Of a DNA stretch of 64,000 bases, positions 9,532-18,119 are shown in pieces. Each line of letters opens with the position of its first letter. Within the stretch, counting starts at the first letter, position 1. A program made the position numbers and the translations under genes. Source of the DNA: Nitrospirota bacterium (GTDB lineage Bacteria; Nitrospirota; Thermodesulfovibrionia; Thermodesulfovibrionales; UBA6898); the NCBI GenBank assembly GCA_016235245.1, contig JACRLO010000020.1:88923-152922 (forward strand), given 5' to 3'. The notes under the pieces were generated by a model. That model saw only the letters and a program-made list of their open reading frames with translations, made no database searches and had not been told where the DNA came from.

Positions 9532-10094
9532 TGCATGCACGGGCGATTCGACAGGTGCCTATCCGTTATTTCGATCAGAACAATGTTCCGGGTTACGCCG
9601 TTGCGCTTCTGCGCCTCTGCCTGCTTCTGTTTCTCGTGCTGTCTGCAATGGCCGTTTCCTGCGCTGCAGAAACTTCGACGTCAGCAGGACCGACCCTCAA
9701 AAAAGCTGTGTTTCGTAAACCATCGGGAGCAGCCCAAGACCTGTCGGGAGAAAAGGCCGGAGAGACCTTCCTTGTTGAGGTGATTCGAGATAAGGAGGGC
9801 CTGAGAAAGGGGCTTTCCTCCAGAGATGGCATGCCGGAGGAGCAGGGCATGCTCTTTGTGCTTGAAGCCTCAGAGGATCACGTATTCTGGATGAAAGGCA
9901 TGCGGATCCCGCTTGACATCATCTTTATGGGAAAGGATAAGCAGATCACCGAGATCCTCGAAAACCTCCAACCCTGCAGACAGTGCCCCTTATATTTTCC
10001 CAGAAAGCGGCCGTCCTACGCTCTTGAACTTAATGCGGGCATGGCCCGGAAACAGGGTCTGTCCGTCGGCGACACCATGGTCATTGAAGAATGA
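9531..10094 (+). CDS. DUF192 family exported protein
   Basis: 187 residues. A hydrophobic N-terminal signal or anchor lies at about 23-43, ending in AMAVSC, a poor lipobox. The DUF192 domain covers about 75-185 with its usual motifs: GLSSRDGMPEEQGMLFV, FWMKGMRIPLDIIFM and SYALELNAGMARKQGL. DUF192 proteins are small periplasmic or secreted beta-barrel proteins of unknown biochemical role. The start overlaps the stop of the ligase gene by one base, and it ends 1 bp before the phosphatase gene, so it is part of the operon. Confidence 0.85.
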   Translation: MHARAIRQVPIRYFDQNNVPGYAVALLRLCLLLFLVLSAMAVSCAAETSTSAGPTLKKAVFRKPSGAAQDLSGEKAGETFLVEVIRDKEGLRKGLSSRDGMPEEQGMLFVLEASEDHVFWMKGMRIPLDIIFMGKDKQITEILENLQPCRQCPLYFPRKRPSYALELNAGMARKQGLSVGDTMVIEE

Positions 10095-10095
10095 A

Positions 10096-10809
10096 ATGAT
10101 TGATATCCACTGTCATATACTGCCTGCCATTGATGACGGCTCTCCTGACATGGAGGCGACCATGAAGATGCTCGAGATTGCAGCCGGAGACGGTATCGGT
10201 CATATTGTGGCCTCACCCCACTTCAGTCGGGGAGAGGGCCCCTCTTTTCTGAATATCCTGGCTAACCTCAGGGCAGTTCAGGATGAAGCAGCAAGACACG
10301 GCAGCCCGGTCAGACTGTACAGCGGAGCGGATGTCAGGCTCACCTACGAGCTGTTCGAAGCCATGGAAAAGAGGGAACTGCCGACGATCAACGATTCACG
10401 GTATTTTCTGCTCGAACTTCCTGACCTCATCCCTCCGCATCTTGATGATTTCATCTTTGAATCAAAGATCAAGGGGTACGTCCCGATCATCACGCACCCC
10501 GAGCGCAACTACAGTCTGCTTTCCGTATTCGAAAAAGCCGATACTCTCAGGGAATCCGGCGCATTGTTTCAGCTGACTGCCATGAGTATTACCGGCGATT
10601 TCGGCAGGCATATCAGAAAGTTCTCGCTGCACCTGCTCAAAAAGGGATATGTGGATTTTGTGGCCACAGACGCCCACGGCACAGAAGGGAGAGTCCCTGT
10701 TCTTTCCCGCGCCTACCGCGAAGTAACCGATATCCTTGACGCGGACGAGGCCCTGAGGATGTTCACCGCCAACCCGGGGGCTGTTCTCCAAAACAGAGAG
10801 CTGCCTTGA
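10096..10809 (+). CDS. PHP-type tyrosine-protein phosphatase (CpsB/YwqE family)
   Basis: 237 residues starting MIDIHCHILPAIDDGSPDME, which carries the metal-binding HxH and the DDG motif of CpsB/CapC/YwqE phosphatases. Further metal ligands are visible in IVASPHFSRGEG, IITHPERN and FVATDAHGTEGR. The family dephosphorylates the C-terminal Tyr cluster of BY-kinases, here very likely the Wzc-like protein at 3183-5489, so that export cycles. The start at 10096 is chosen because the catalytic motif must be N-terminal; the longer in-frame extension overlaps the DUF192 gene. Its stop overlaps the next start (TTGA). Confidence 0.9.
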   Translation: MIDIHCHILPAIDDGSPDMEATMKMLEIAAGDGIGHIVASPHFSRGEGPSFLNILANLRAVQDEAARHGSPVRLYSGADVRLTYELFEAMEKRELPTINDSRYFLLELPDLIPPHLDDFIFESKIKGYVPIITHPERNYSLLSVFEKADTLRESGALFQLTAMSITGDFGRHIRKFSLHLLKKGYVDFVATDAHGTEGRVPVLSRAYREVTDILDADEALRMFTANPGAVLQNRELP

Positions 10810-11288
10810 ACTGGTATGCCATATATACCAAACCGCAGTGTGAAGAGTCCGTATCACTGATGCTCAGAAATGCCGGGCTTCAGGTGCTCAGCCCGAAGAT
10901 CCGCATCAGGAAATATCGCCAGGGCAGGTATGAACAGGTCATTGAAGCCCTGTTTAAGAATTACATCTTCGCCTGTTTCGACAGCGATACCCACCATCAC
11001 ATGATCCGCTACACCCGGGGCGTCAAATACATCGTCGGCAAAGACCATCCTATTGTTGTGCCAAAGGAAATCATCGACGCCATGCAGCAGCAGATGGAAG
11101 ACGACATCATAACGCCTGCGCTGGAGAGCCTGATAAAAGGCGACCGCGTCGTCATACGGGAAGGCCCCTTTGCGAGCTTCTACGGTATCTTTCAGCATCC
11201 TGTGCCGGGCAGAGACAGGGTTGTCATCCTCCTTGAAGCCCTCAACTCACGCCTTGAAGTCGAGGAAGTATCGCTCAGAAAGGCATAG
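10806..11288 (+). CDS. NusG-paralogue transcription antiterminator (RfaH/UpxY-like)
   Basis: 160 residues: NusG N-terminal domain (about 1-100, starting MNWYAIYTKPQCEESVSLML) and a C-terminal KOW domain (about 107-155, KGDRVVIREGPFASFYGIFQ). NusG paralogues in polysaccharide loci let RNA polymerase read through long operons; this one is the likely elongation factor for the EPS genes. Translation probably starts at a TTG overlapping the phosphatase stop, as the domain begins there. It is not the housekeeping NusG, because there is no SecE/ribosomal-protein context. A GGCGGTAGC sequence resembling the RfaH ops site lies at 54326-54334 on the other strand. Confidence 0.85.
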   Translation: MNWYAIYTKPQCEESVSLMLRNAGLQVLSPKIRIRKYRQGRYEQVIEALFKNYIFACFDSDTHHHMIRYTRGVKYIVGKDHPIVVPKEIIDAMQQQMEDDIITPALESLIKGDRVVIREGPFASFYGIFQHPVPGRDRVVILLEALNSRLEVEEVSLRKA

Positions 11289-11346
11289 ATATTACAGGAG
11301 ACTGTGTTATTATTTTTATCTCTACTCGTGCTTGTAAGGAGTTTTT

Positions 11347-12357
11347 ATGTCTACGATACTCGTCACCGGCGCTGCCGGCTTCATCGGTTTTCATCTTTCC
11401 CGGAGACTGCTCGAACGGGGAGACCAGGTTGTAGGCCTGGACAACCTCAACGACTACTACGACGTCAACCTCAAGCTCAGCCGGCTCAAGCAGATTGCCA
11501 TGAACCCTGACTTCAAGCCTGTGCGCATTGATCTTGCAGACAGAGACGCCATGAAGAGGCTTTTCGAAGAGGAGAAGTTCGATGTCGTGGTGAACCTTGC
11601 GGCCCAGGCAGGCGTGCGCTACTCCCTCATCAACCCGCATTCGTATGTGGACACCAACCTGAGCGGCTTCTGCAACATCCTTGAGGGATGCAGACACGGC
11701 AGCGTGAAGCATCTCGTCTTTGCCTCATCGAGTTCGGTGTACGGCGCAAACACGAAGATGCCTTTTTCCGTGCATGACAACGTGGACCATCCTGTCTCGC
11801 TCTATGCAGCCACAAAAAAGGCGAACGAGCTGATGGCCCATACCTATGCCAGCCTCTTTAAGATACCCTGCACCGGCCTGCGGTTTTTTACGGTCTACGG
11901 GCCGTGGGGACGGCCTGACATGGCGCTCTTCCTTTTTACCAGGGCGATAATCGAGGGCAGACCGATCGATGTCTTCAATTACGGAAAGATGCAGCGCGAC
12001 TTTACCTACATAGACGATATTGTCGAGGGAATTGTCAGGGTCATGGACAGGGTACCTGCACCGGACCCTGAGTGGTCAGGAGATAAACCTGACTCTGCCA
12101 CCAGTTATGCCCCGTACAAGCTCTACAATATCGGCAACAACAACCCGGTCGAACTCATGCACTACATAGAAGTGCTTGAAACCTGCCTCGGTAGGAAGGC
12201 GGAGAAAAATCTTCTTCCGATGCAGGCAGGTGACGTTCCGGCCACCTATGCAGATGTCAACGATCTGATCAATGACGTCGGGTTCAAGCCCTCCACCTCG
12301 ATAGAAGAAGGCATAAGGAAATTTGTCGAGTGGTATCAATGGTATTACAAAAGCTGA
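11347..12357 (+). CDS. NAD-dependent epimerase, UDP-glucuronate 4-epimerase type
   Basis: 336 residues, extended SDR: Rossmann motif [19 protein letters not shown], the [12 protein letters not shown] segment typical of UDP-glucuronate epimerases (LspL/CapI group), SSSSVYG with catalytic Ser, YAATKKANE with the YxxxK pair, and [17 protein letters not shown]. It would interconvert UDP-glucuronate and UDP-galacturonate to feed the EPS glycan. The start has AAGGAG 5 nt upstream. A 58-bp gap separates it from the antiterminator gene, so it is likely in the same transcript. The exact sugar cannot be fixed from sequence alone. Confidence 0.88.
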   Translation: MSTILVTGAAGFIGFHLSRRLLERGDQVVGLDNLNDYYDVNLKLSRLKQIAMNPDFKPVRIDLADRDAMKRLFEEEKFDVVVNLAAQAGVRYSLINPHSYVDTNLSGFCNILEGCRHGSVKHLVFASSSSVYGANTKMPFSVHDNVDHPVSLYAATKKANELMAHTYASLFKIPCTGLRFFTVYGPWGRPDMALFLFTRAIIEGRPIDVFNYGKMQRDFTYIDDIVEGIVRVMDRVPAPDPEWSGDKPDSATSYAPYKLYNIGNNNPVELMHYIEVLETCLGRKAEKNLLPMQAGDVPATYADVNDLINDVGFKPSTSIEEGIRKFVEWYQWYYKS

Positions 12358-12413
12358 GCGCCGGGACAGGCAGAGGGCTGAAACCCCAACCTGCCTTGCC
12401 TGGCAACTAAACC
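12358..12413 (+). other. short intergenic with imperfect hairpin
   Basis: Sequence at about 12360-12403 contains AGGCAG and CTGCCT arms with an inner GGG/CCC pair. It could form an imperfect stem at the end of the EPS operon, but no T-run follows, so termination is uncertain. Confidence 0.25.
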
Positions 12414-14648
12414 ATGTTCACCCAAAAACCTGATACGAAAACAAGGGTCAGTGACTTCATAGTGCAGCGGCTGCCAATAGCGCTCCTTTTCCTGGGCATC
12501 GCCTCAATCGGACTCATTGCCGCAGTAGACCATATCAGCAGAAGCATGCGGCAGGCTTATCTCTATACCGACGTTGTCCATGAGATGGAGATCGAACTGA
12601 GCAAGGCCCATCTCGCACTGGAAGAGGACCTGCGGGGCATAGGAGGTCAGGACATCGCCCTGGTATGGCAGGGCATTGACCGGACAGAGGCGATGGCCTC
12701 GGCAGTGCTTCACGGAGGGGTGTCACTCCACGGTCATACGATCAAACCCCTGCCTGATGGCAGCTTCAGGGATGATATGGAAAACCTCCGATCCCTGGTA
12801 GTAAGGTTCAGAGAACTGGCACGGAATGTGTACAAAGACAAGTCCCTGTCTGAGATAAACAGCATGGACCGCGTATACCATCAATTTCTTGTAAAGGCAT
12901 TCATTCTTGACGAACAGCTTGAGGAACTTCAGGCCATAGATGAGCAGCGATCGAAAAAACTGATCATTCTCATTCTTATTGCGTGGACCACAATTATCAG
13001 CGCTGCCGTAGCCGGGCTCTGGTACAGGGAACGGCTGAACAGGCGTATGCAGGCTGCAATCCTTAATGCGAAACACCAATGGGAGCACACCTTTGACGTT
13101 ATTCCCGACCTGATCGCGGTCATCGATAAAGACCACAGGATCGTCCGCGCCAACAGGGCAATGGCAGAGAAGGTGGGCCTTGAGCTGAAGGACATCCTCG
13201 GGAAAAAATGTTATGAGCTGTTCCATAAGACATCCGCCCCGATCGAATCCTGTCCCCATGCATTCCTGTTGCATGACATGCAGGGACACGCAGCAGAGAT
13301 CTACGAAAAGGAATTTGACGCATACTTTCTCGTAACCGTCTCACCCCTGATCGACGATTCCGGGACCTTTATCGGGTCTGTCCATGTTGCCAGGGACATC
13401 ACCGCGCAGAAGAAGAATGCAGAGGAACTCCTGAACTACCGCAACAGACTTGAGAAACTGGTAGATCAGCGCACCAATGAACTTGCAAAGACCAATGAGA
13501 AACTCAGCCGGGAGATTATCGGACATGAGCAGACCGCAGAAGCACTGCGCCAAAGTGAGGGCAGGTTCAGGCAGCTTTCTCAGCAATTCAACGTACTCCT
13601 TGATGAGATACCTGACAGCCTGATTGTCCTGTCGCCTGACCTGAAGGTCAAGTGGGCGAATAAAAGCGCACTTCAGGCGCTCATGCCTGCGGCAGATCAG
13701 GGCTCCGGACATTGCTATACGCTCTGGCATGATCAGGACAGACCCTGTGACGACTGTCCTGTGCTGAAAAGTATTCAGTCAGGGAATCCGGAAACAAGCC
13801 AGATAACAACGCCTGACGGCAGACTCTGGGCAGTGCGTTCCTATCCGATAAAAAACGAGAAGGGCGAAGTCGAGAGTGTCATGGAACTGAGCACCGATAT
13901 CACCGAAAAAAAGAGTATCCAGGCAGAGCAGATGAGGGCAAACCATCTCGCATCGATCGGCGAGCTGGCAGCCGGCGTTGCCCGTGAGATCAATAACCCG
14001 ATCAACGGCATCATCAACTATGCCCAGATTATTGTCAACAGCACTGACCCTGAGGCCAGACAATACGATATTGCAAAGAGGATTATCAAAGAGGGCGAGC
14101 GGATTTCGTTCATTGTGACAAGCCTGCTCTCCTTTGCCCGCGAGCGGAAAGAAGAGAAAATACCGGTATCGGTCCATCAGGTCCTCTCCGATGCCCTTGC
14201 CCTGACCGAGGTGCAGCTGAAGAAAAGCGGCATTGATCTGAGGCTGGATATAGGCGCGCAGGTCCCTCTCATAAAGGTCCATGCGCAGCAGATACAGCAG
14301 GTCTTCCTGAACATCATCAATAACGCCAGATACGCGCTCAGAGAAAAGTATCCCCAGACTGACCCTGACAAGATTATTCTCATAACAGCAGGGGAATCGG
14401 TAATCAACGGAGAACACCTTGTGCAGATCGTTTTCGAAGACCACGGCATTGGCATCCCCAGCCCTAATATCGATAAGGTGATGAACCCCTTTTATACGAC
14501 AAAGCCGGTCGGCATCGGCACCGGACTCGGCCTGAGCATAAGCCACGGGATCATCGTTGACCATGGCGGCAGGTTGTCTGTCGAGAGCGAGGAAGGCGCC
14601 TATACCCGTATTATCGTATCCCTGCCGGCATATAAGGAACCCGTATGA
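12414..14648 (+). CDS. PAS-domain sensor histidine kinase, phospho-acceptor His replaced by Arg
   Basis: 744 residues: membrane helix at about 21-41, periplasmic domain to about 180, second helix at about 185-206, two PAS domains (about 220-340 and 395-500), HisKA and HATPase_c. Both PAS domains carry clustered Cys (CYELFH...CPH; CYTLWH...CDDCPV). The H-box reads HLASIGELAAGVAREINNP: where the family has AHE, codon 524 is CGT (Arg) at 13983-13985. N-box (FLNIINNARYAL), G1 (EDHGIGI) and G2 (GTGLGLSI) look intact. Its stop overlaps the start of the response regulator (ATGA), so they are a pair. Without the His, cis-autophosphorylation in the usual manner seems impossible. It may act as a phosphatase or scaffold, or be a decaying gene. 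Confidence 0.9.
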   Translation: MFTQKPDTKTRVSDFIVQRLPIALLFLGIASIGLIAAVDHISRSMRQAYLYTDVVHEMEIELSKAHLALEEDLRGIGGQDIALVWQGIDRTEAMASAVLHGGVSLHGHTIKPLPDGSFRDDMENLRSLVVRFRELARNVYKDKSLSEINSMDRVYHQFLVKAFILDEQLEELQAIDEQRSKKLIILILIAWTTIISAAVAGLWYRERLNRRMQAAILNAKHQWEHTFDVIPDLIAVIDKDHRIVRANRAMAEKVGLELKDILGKKCYELFHKTSAPIESCPHAFLLHDMQGHAAEIYEKEFDAYFLVTVSPLIDDSGTFIGSVHVARDITAQKKNAEELLNYRNRLEKLVDQRTNELAKTNEKLSREIIGHEQTAEALRQSEGRFRQLSQQFNVLLDEIPDSLIVLSPDLKVKWANKSALQALMPAADQGSGHCYTLWHDQDRPCDDCPVLKSIQSGNPETSQITTPDGRLWAVRSYPIKNEKGEVESVMELSTDITEKKSIQAEQMRANHLASIGELAAGVAREINNPINGIINYAQIIVNSTDPEARQYDIAKRIIKEGERISFIVTSLLSFARERKEEKIPVSVHQVLSDALALTEVQLKKSGIDLRLDIGAQVPLIKVHAQQIQQVFLNIINNARYALREKYPQTDPDKIILITAGESVINGEHLVQIVFEDHGIGIPSPNIDKVMNPFYTTKPVGIGTGLGLSISHGIIVDHGGRLSVESEEGAYTRIIVSLPAYKEPV

Positions 14649-16345
14649 AACAGAAAATATTGATCATTGACGACGAAGAGAGCCTGCGGTACACCTTTGC
14701 GGCGTTTCTGACAGACGAAGGATACGAGGTTGCTTCTGCAGAGACCTTCGATGCAGGCATTACGCACCTCGCGGAAGAAAGTGTTGATCTTATCTTTGCA
14801 GATATCCTTCTGGGGGACAAGACAGGGATCGACCTCCTGCGGGAGATCAGGACAAGAAACCTCACCTGCCCGGTCGTTATGGTGACCGGTTCGCCGAATT
14901 TTGAGACCGCTTCCGAGGCGCTGCGCCTGGGCGCCTTCGACTATCTGGCAAAGCCCGTAACACAGAAGGCCCTGCTTCATACTGCGGCCCTGGCGCTGAA
15001 GCAGAAAGCACTTCTTGACGAAAACGAGCGTATCAGGACCAACCTTGAGGCGGTATTCAGGAGCGTCAGGGACGGCATTATCACGGTAGACTCTGGCATG
15101 CTGGTCATTGAGATGAATAACGCTGCCCAGGCCATCTGCGGCTATTCCCGCAACAGCGCGCAGGGGCAGCCGATAGCATCTCTGCCGACCGGCTGCATGA
15201 AGAAATGCCTTGAAGCGCTGACAAAGACCATACAGGAAAAGAAGACGGTTGAACTCTTTCGCATCGACTGCCGCCACAAAGACAGGCCTGGACAGGTGGT
15301 CAACGTCGCGACCTCTCCCCTGATCGGGCCTCACCATGAATTTTCAGGCGCCGTCATGGTGCTCAGTGATGAAACCCGCATTGCAGACCTTGAATCCGAC
15401 ATGGGACAGCGCAAGCAGTTCCATGGCATGATCGGAAAGAGCGAGCAGATGCAGAATATCTACAGCCTTGTGGAGCAGGTTGCCGACTTCCCGACTACCG
15501 TGCTGATCAGGGGTGAAAGCGGCACAGGCAAGGAGCTTGTTGCCGAGGCGCTCCACTACCGGGGGACACGAAGCGCAAAGTCCCTGATCAGGGTCAACTG
15601 CGCATCGCTGCCTGAAAACCTTCTTGAGAGCGAACTCTTCGGCCATGTAAAGGGTGCATTTACCGGCGCAATCAGCGACAGGGCAGGCAGGTTCGAGCTT
15701 GCGGACAAGGGAACGATCTTCCTCGACGAGATCGGAGACATGCCGCTGTCTGTCCAGGTGCGTCTGCTCAGGGTCCTCCAGGAAAGGGAGTTCGAACGGG
15801 TCGGCAGTGCAGCACCGATCAAGGTAGATGTCAGGGTAATCGCTGCTACCAACAATAATCTGCTCGAAAAAATACAGAAGGGTGAGTTCAGGGAAGATCT
15901 CTATTACCGCCTGAAGGTGGTCGAGATGGCCATCCCTCCGCTGAGGCAGAGAAAAGAGGACATCCCGCTTCTTACAGCACATTTTATCCGGCGTTTCAGC
16001 AGGAAGTTCAGCAAAGACATACGGGATGTTTCTGCTGCAGTGATGGACCTGTTTATGCACCATAACTGGCCCGGCAATATCCGTGAACTTGAGCATGTCC
16101 TTGAGCATGCCTGTATCCTCTGCAGGGACGGCATCATAACAGCCGAATGTCTGCCAAAGGATTTTATCGGGCAGGGACGGAATATTGAAAGCAGCCCTGA
16201 TCAGGCCGGCGAAAAAGAAAAGATCATACAGGCGCTCAGGAAGGCCGGAGGAAACAAGGCAAAGGCCGCCCGCCTTTTAGGCATCAGCAGAAGAACCATG
16301 TACCGCAAAATTGAAGACCTCCAGATTCCTGACACTGAGCCCTAA
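14645..16345 (+). CDS. NtrC-family response regulator with PAS domain, sigma-54 activator
   Basis: 566 residues: receiver domain (about 1-120, with acidic pair IIDDEE, phospho-Asp in FADILLGD, MVTG and AKPV), a PAS domain (about 130-245), a sigma-54 AAA+ domain (about 262-490) and a Fis-type HTH (about 525-560, GGNKAKAARLLGISRRTMYR). The AAA+ domain has Walker A GESGTGKE, the sigma-54 contact loop GAFTGA and Walker B TIFLDEIGD. It would activate sigma-54 promoters once phosphorylated. The partner kinase is encoded just upstream with a 4-bp overlap but lacks the canonical His. A sigma-54-like element at 20619-20635, about 4.3 kb downstream, is a possible target. Confidence 0.92.
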   Translation: MKQKILIIDDEESLRYTFAAFLTDEGYEVASAETFDAGITHLAEESVDLIFADILLGDKTGIDLLREIRTRNLTCPVVMVTGSPNFETASEALRLGAFDYLAKPVTQKALLHTAALALKQKALLDENERIRTNLEAVFRSVRDGIITVDSGMLVIEMNNAAQAICGYSRNSAQGQPIASLPTGCMKKCLEALTKTIQEKKTVELFRIDCRHKDRPGQVVNVATSPLIGPHHEFSGAVMVLSDETRIADLESDMGQRKQFHGMIGKSEQMQNIYSLVEQVADFPTTVLIRGESGTGKELVAEALHYRGTRSAKSLIRVNCASLPENLLESELFGHVKGAFTGAISDRAGRFELADKGTIFLDEIGDMPLSVQVRLLRVLQEREFERVGSAAPIKVDVRVIAATNNNLLEKIQKGEFREDLYYRLKVVEMAIPPLRQRKEDIPLLTAHFIRRFSRKFSKDIRDVSAAVMDLFMHHNWPGNIRELEHVLEHACILCRDGIITAECLPKDFIGQGRNIESSPDQAGEKEKIIQALRKAGGNKAKAARLLGISRRTMYRKIEDLQIPDTEP

Positions 16346-16544
16346 CCTGCCATAACACCCAAGGCAAAGACACATAAGTGTGCCGCGCACTACTGTGTCA
16401 TGGCACATATTTAGTTTCATCACCCCTGCGTCAGTCTGCCCTCCTCTAATTTCAACCCGTTGTTTTTAAATCATAAAAATCCATAGTCTTGCCAAATGAA
16501 CTTTTCTTAATTTCGGGCACACTAATTGTTATTACTTTATTGCG
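16346..16544. other. intergenic region, no clear terminator
   Basis: About 200 bp, richer in A+T than its neighbours toward the right. TGGCAC at 16401-16406 recalls a sigma-54 -24 box, but the base pair ten positions on is GT rather than GC, so I do not call a promoter. No convincing hairpin plus T-run is seen. Confidence 0.3.
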
Positions 16545-16772
16545 ATGCAGAATAATAATGAATTAAAAGATGGCAATAAATCTGGTACGCAGGGCCTGAC
16601 AAGGTTTATTGCCATGGTGAGATGCCCTTATCTTTTGCATCCCTTTTCTGACTGTTACTGTTCGCAGATGAACAGCCAGATGACCGAAAAAGCAGTTAAA
16701 TTTTGCGGTGGTGACTTCAAGGATTGTGATGTCTATCAAAATCATCTCACACAGGAGATTCAGCCTGCCTGA
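16545..16772 (+). CDS. small Cys-rich hypothetical protein
   Basis: 75 residues with no signal peptide. The centre has a dense Cys pattern (RCPYLLHPFSDCYCSQMNSQ then KFCGGDFKDCDVY): five or six Cys in about 45 residues, suggesting metal or Fe-S binding, or a redox role. It begins 200 bp after the response regulator and ends 40 bp before the FKBP gene, so it could open the copper-oxidase operon. I do not recognise the family. Codon pattern and Cys spacing favour a real gene, but no strong ribosome site is visible. Confidence 0.5.
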   Translation: MQNNNELKDGNKSGTQGLTRFIAMVRCPYLLHPFSDCYCSQMNSQMTEKAVKFCGGDFKDCDVYQNHLTQEIQPA

Positions 16773-16812
16773 TGCATGGGCCGGGCTCTTTAAAAAAGAG
16801 GAAATAAGGACT

Positions 16813-17481
16813 ATGAAACGTATTGTAATCTTGTTGTCCCTGATCGCAGCGCTGACCGTGCCGGCGTTTGGAGCAGACGCTCCGATGACTGAGGAGCAGA
16901 AAACACTCTATGCCATTGGATTGAGTGTGGCAAAATCGCTTGTTCCCTTCAGCCTCACCCCTGCTGAACTCGAATTTGTGAAACAGGGTCTGACCGATGC
17001 TATTACGGGCAGCAAACCGGGCATCGAGCTGAGCGCCTACAATACCAGGATACAGGAAATGGCGCGTGCCCGCCGCAAGGTCCAGGGCGAAAAACTGGAA
17101 CCGGAGAATAAGGCCGCCCTGGAGAAGGTAGCGGCTGAAAAAGGCGCCGTAAAGACCGCCTCCGGCCTGGTCTATCTGTCACTCAGGGAAGGGACCGGAA
17201 CAGGTCCGATGGCGGCTGACACAGTCAGGGCCAACTATCGCGGCACGCTCCCTGACGGCAGGGAGTTCGACAGTTCCGCCAAACGCGGCAAGCCCCTTGA
17301 GTTCAAGCTGGAGAGCGTCATAAAGTGCTGGTCAGAAGGCCTGCAGATGATGAAGCCGGGCGGCAAGGCAATAATAGCCTGCCCTGCAGCACTCGCCTAT
17401 GGCGACATCGGCGCAGGAGACCTGATTCTCCCCGGCGCCACATTAACGTTCGAAATCGAGCTGCTTGAGGTGAAGAAATAG
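16813..17481 (+). CDS. periplasmic FKBP-type peptidyl-prolyl isomerase
   Basis: 222 residues: signal peptide (MKRIVILLSLIAALTVPAFG), FKBP_N dimerisation-like domain (about 22-115) and FKBP catalytic domain (about 132-222, with VRANYRGTLPDGREFDSS and GGKAIIACPAALAYGDIG). It probably helps fold exported proteins of this cluster. Start: ATG at 16813 after an AAGGA; an in-frame upstream start at 16708 would overlap the Cys-rich gene and hide the signal peptide. Its stop overlaps the next start by one base. As I recall, the mofA locus of Leptothrix also carries an FKBP-type gene (mofB), which fits the multicopper oxidase downstream. Confidence 0.88.
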   Translation: MKRIVILLSLIAALTVPAFGADAPMTEEQKTLYAIGLSVAKSLVPFSLTPAELEFVKQGLTDAITGSKPGIELSAYNTRIQEMARARRKVQGEKLEPENKAALEKVAAEKGAVKTASGLVYLSLREGTGTGPMAADTVRANYRGTLPDGREFDSSAKRGKPLEFKLESVIKCWSEGLQMMKPGGKAIIACPAALAYGDIGAGDLILPGATLTFEIELLEVKK

Positions 17482-18119
17482 TGATAGCTGCGAATCAAAC
17501 ATTGGGTGATCAGCTCTCAGCTTTCAGCTGTCAGTTGTCAGCTTTCTCACGCATTACTCATTACGCATTACTCATTACGGCAGTTCTCTTCCTGCTTCTA
17601 ACGCCTGCTGCCTCTGCCGATACCAGGACCTATCAGCGCTCTGTCGAAAAATATGCGGTACCTGATGTCACCCTGATCAACCAGGACGGCAACAAGGTCC
17701 GCTTCAAAAACTTCCTCTCAGAAGACAAACCGGTTGTCGTTGACTTTATTTTCGGCACCTGCACCACCATCTGCCCGGTACTGTCGGCCGGCTATGCCAG
17801 CCTGCAGCAGAAACTGGGAGGGGGGTCGGAAAAAGTCCATCTTGTCTCCATATCGATCGATCCTGAAAATGACAAGCCCGCTGTGCTTAAGGACTACCTG
17901 AAGCGCTATCGCTCAAAGCCGGGATGGGACTTTCTGACCGGGTCGCGCAAAGATATCGAAAGGGTCATGAAGGCCTTCAATGCCAATATCCCGGATAAGA
18001 TGTCACACTATGCGCTCACCTTTATCCGCATGCCGAAGGAAGAGAGCTGGATCAGGATCAACGGCATGATGAGCACCTCGGAGTTCCTTGCCGAGAGCCA
18101 GAAGGCAGGCATACGATGA
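17481..18119 (+). CDS. SCO1/SenC-family copper chaperone-like thioredoxin-fold protein
   Basis: 212 residues. The SCO domain starts near residue 55 (VPDVTLINQDGNKVRFKNFL) and has the copper-binding CTTICP (Cys94, Cys98) and the later conserved His in MSHYALTFI. SCO proteins deliver copper to oxidases or act as periplasmic thiol reductases; here the client may be the multicopper oxidase. The N-terminal 46 residues form a signal or anchor encoded by repetitive DNA at 17505-17580 (CAGCTTTCAGCTGTCAG- and CATTACTCATTACG-type repeats). The start is uncertain: GTG 17481 overlaps the FKBP stop, but an internal TTG near 17536 is also possible. Confidence 0.82.
   Translation: MIAANQTLGDQLSAFSCQLSAFSRITHYALLITAVLFLLLTPAASADTRTYQRSVEKYAVPDVTLINQDGNKVRFKNFLSEDKPVVVDFIFGTCTTICPVLSAGYASLQQKLGGGSEKVHLVSISIDPENDKPAVLKDYLKRYRSKPGWDFLTGSRKDIERVMKAFNANIPDKMSHYALTFIRMPKEESWIRINGMMSTSEFLAESQKAGIR

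Noticed and set aside
12360..12403. Riboswitch-like fold before the histidine kinase gene
   Set aside because: Only a weak imperfect stem; no conserved riboswitch core recognised.
16401..16415. Sigma-54-like TGGCAC before the Cys-rich protein gene
   Set aside because: The -12 position is GT instead of the essential GC, unlike the good match at 20619-20635.
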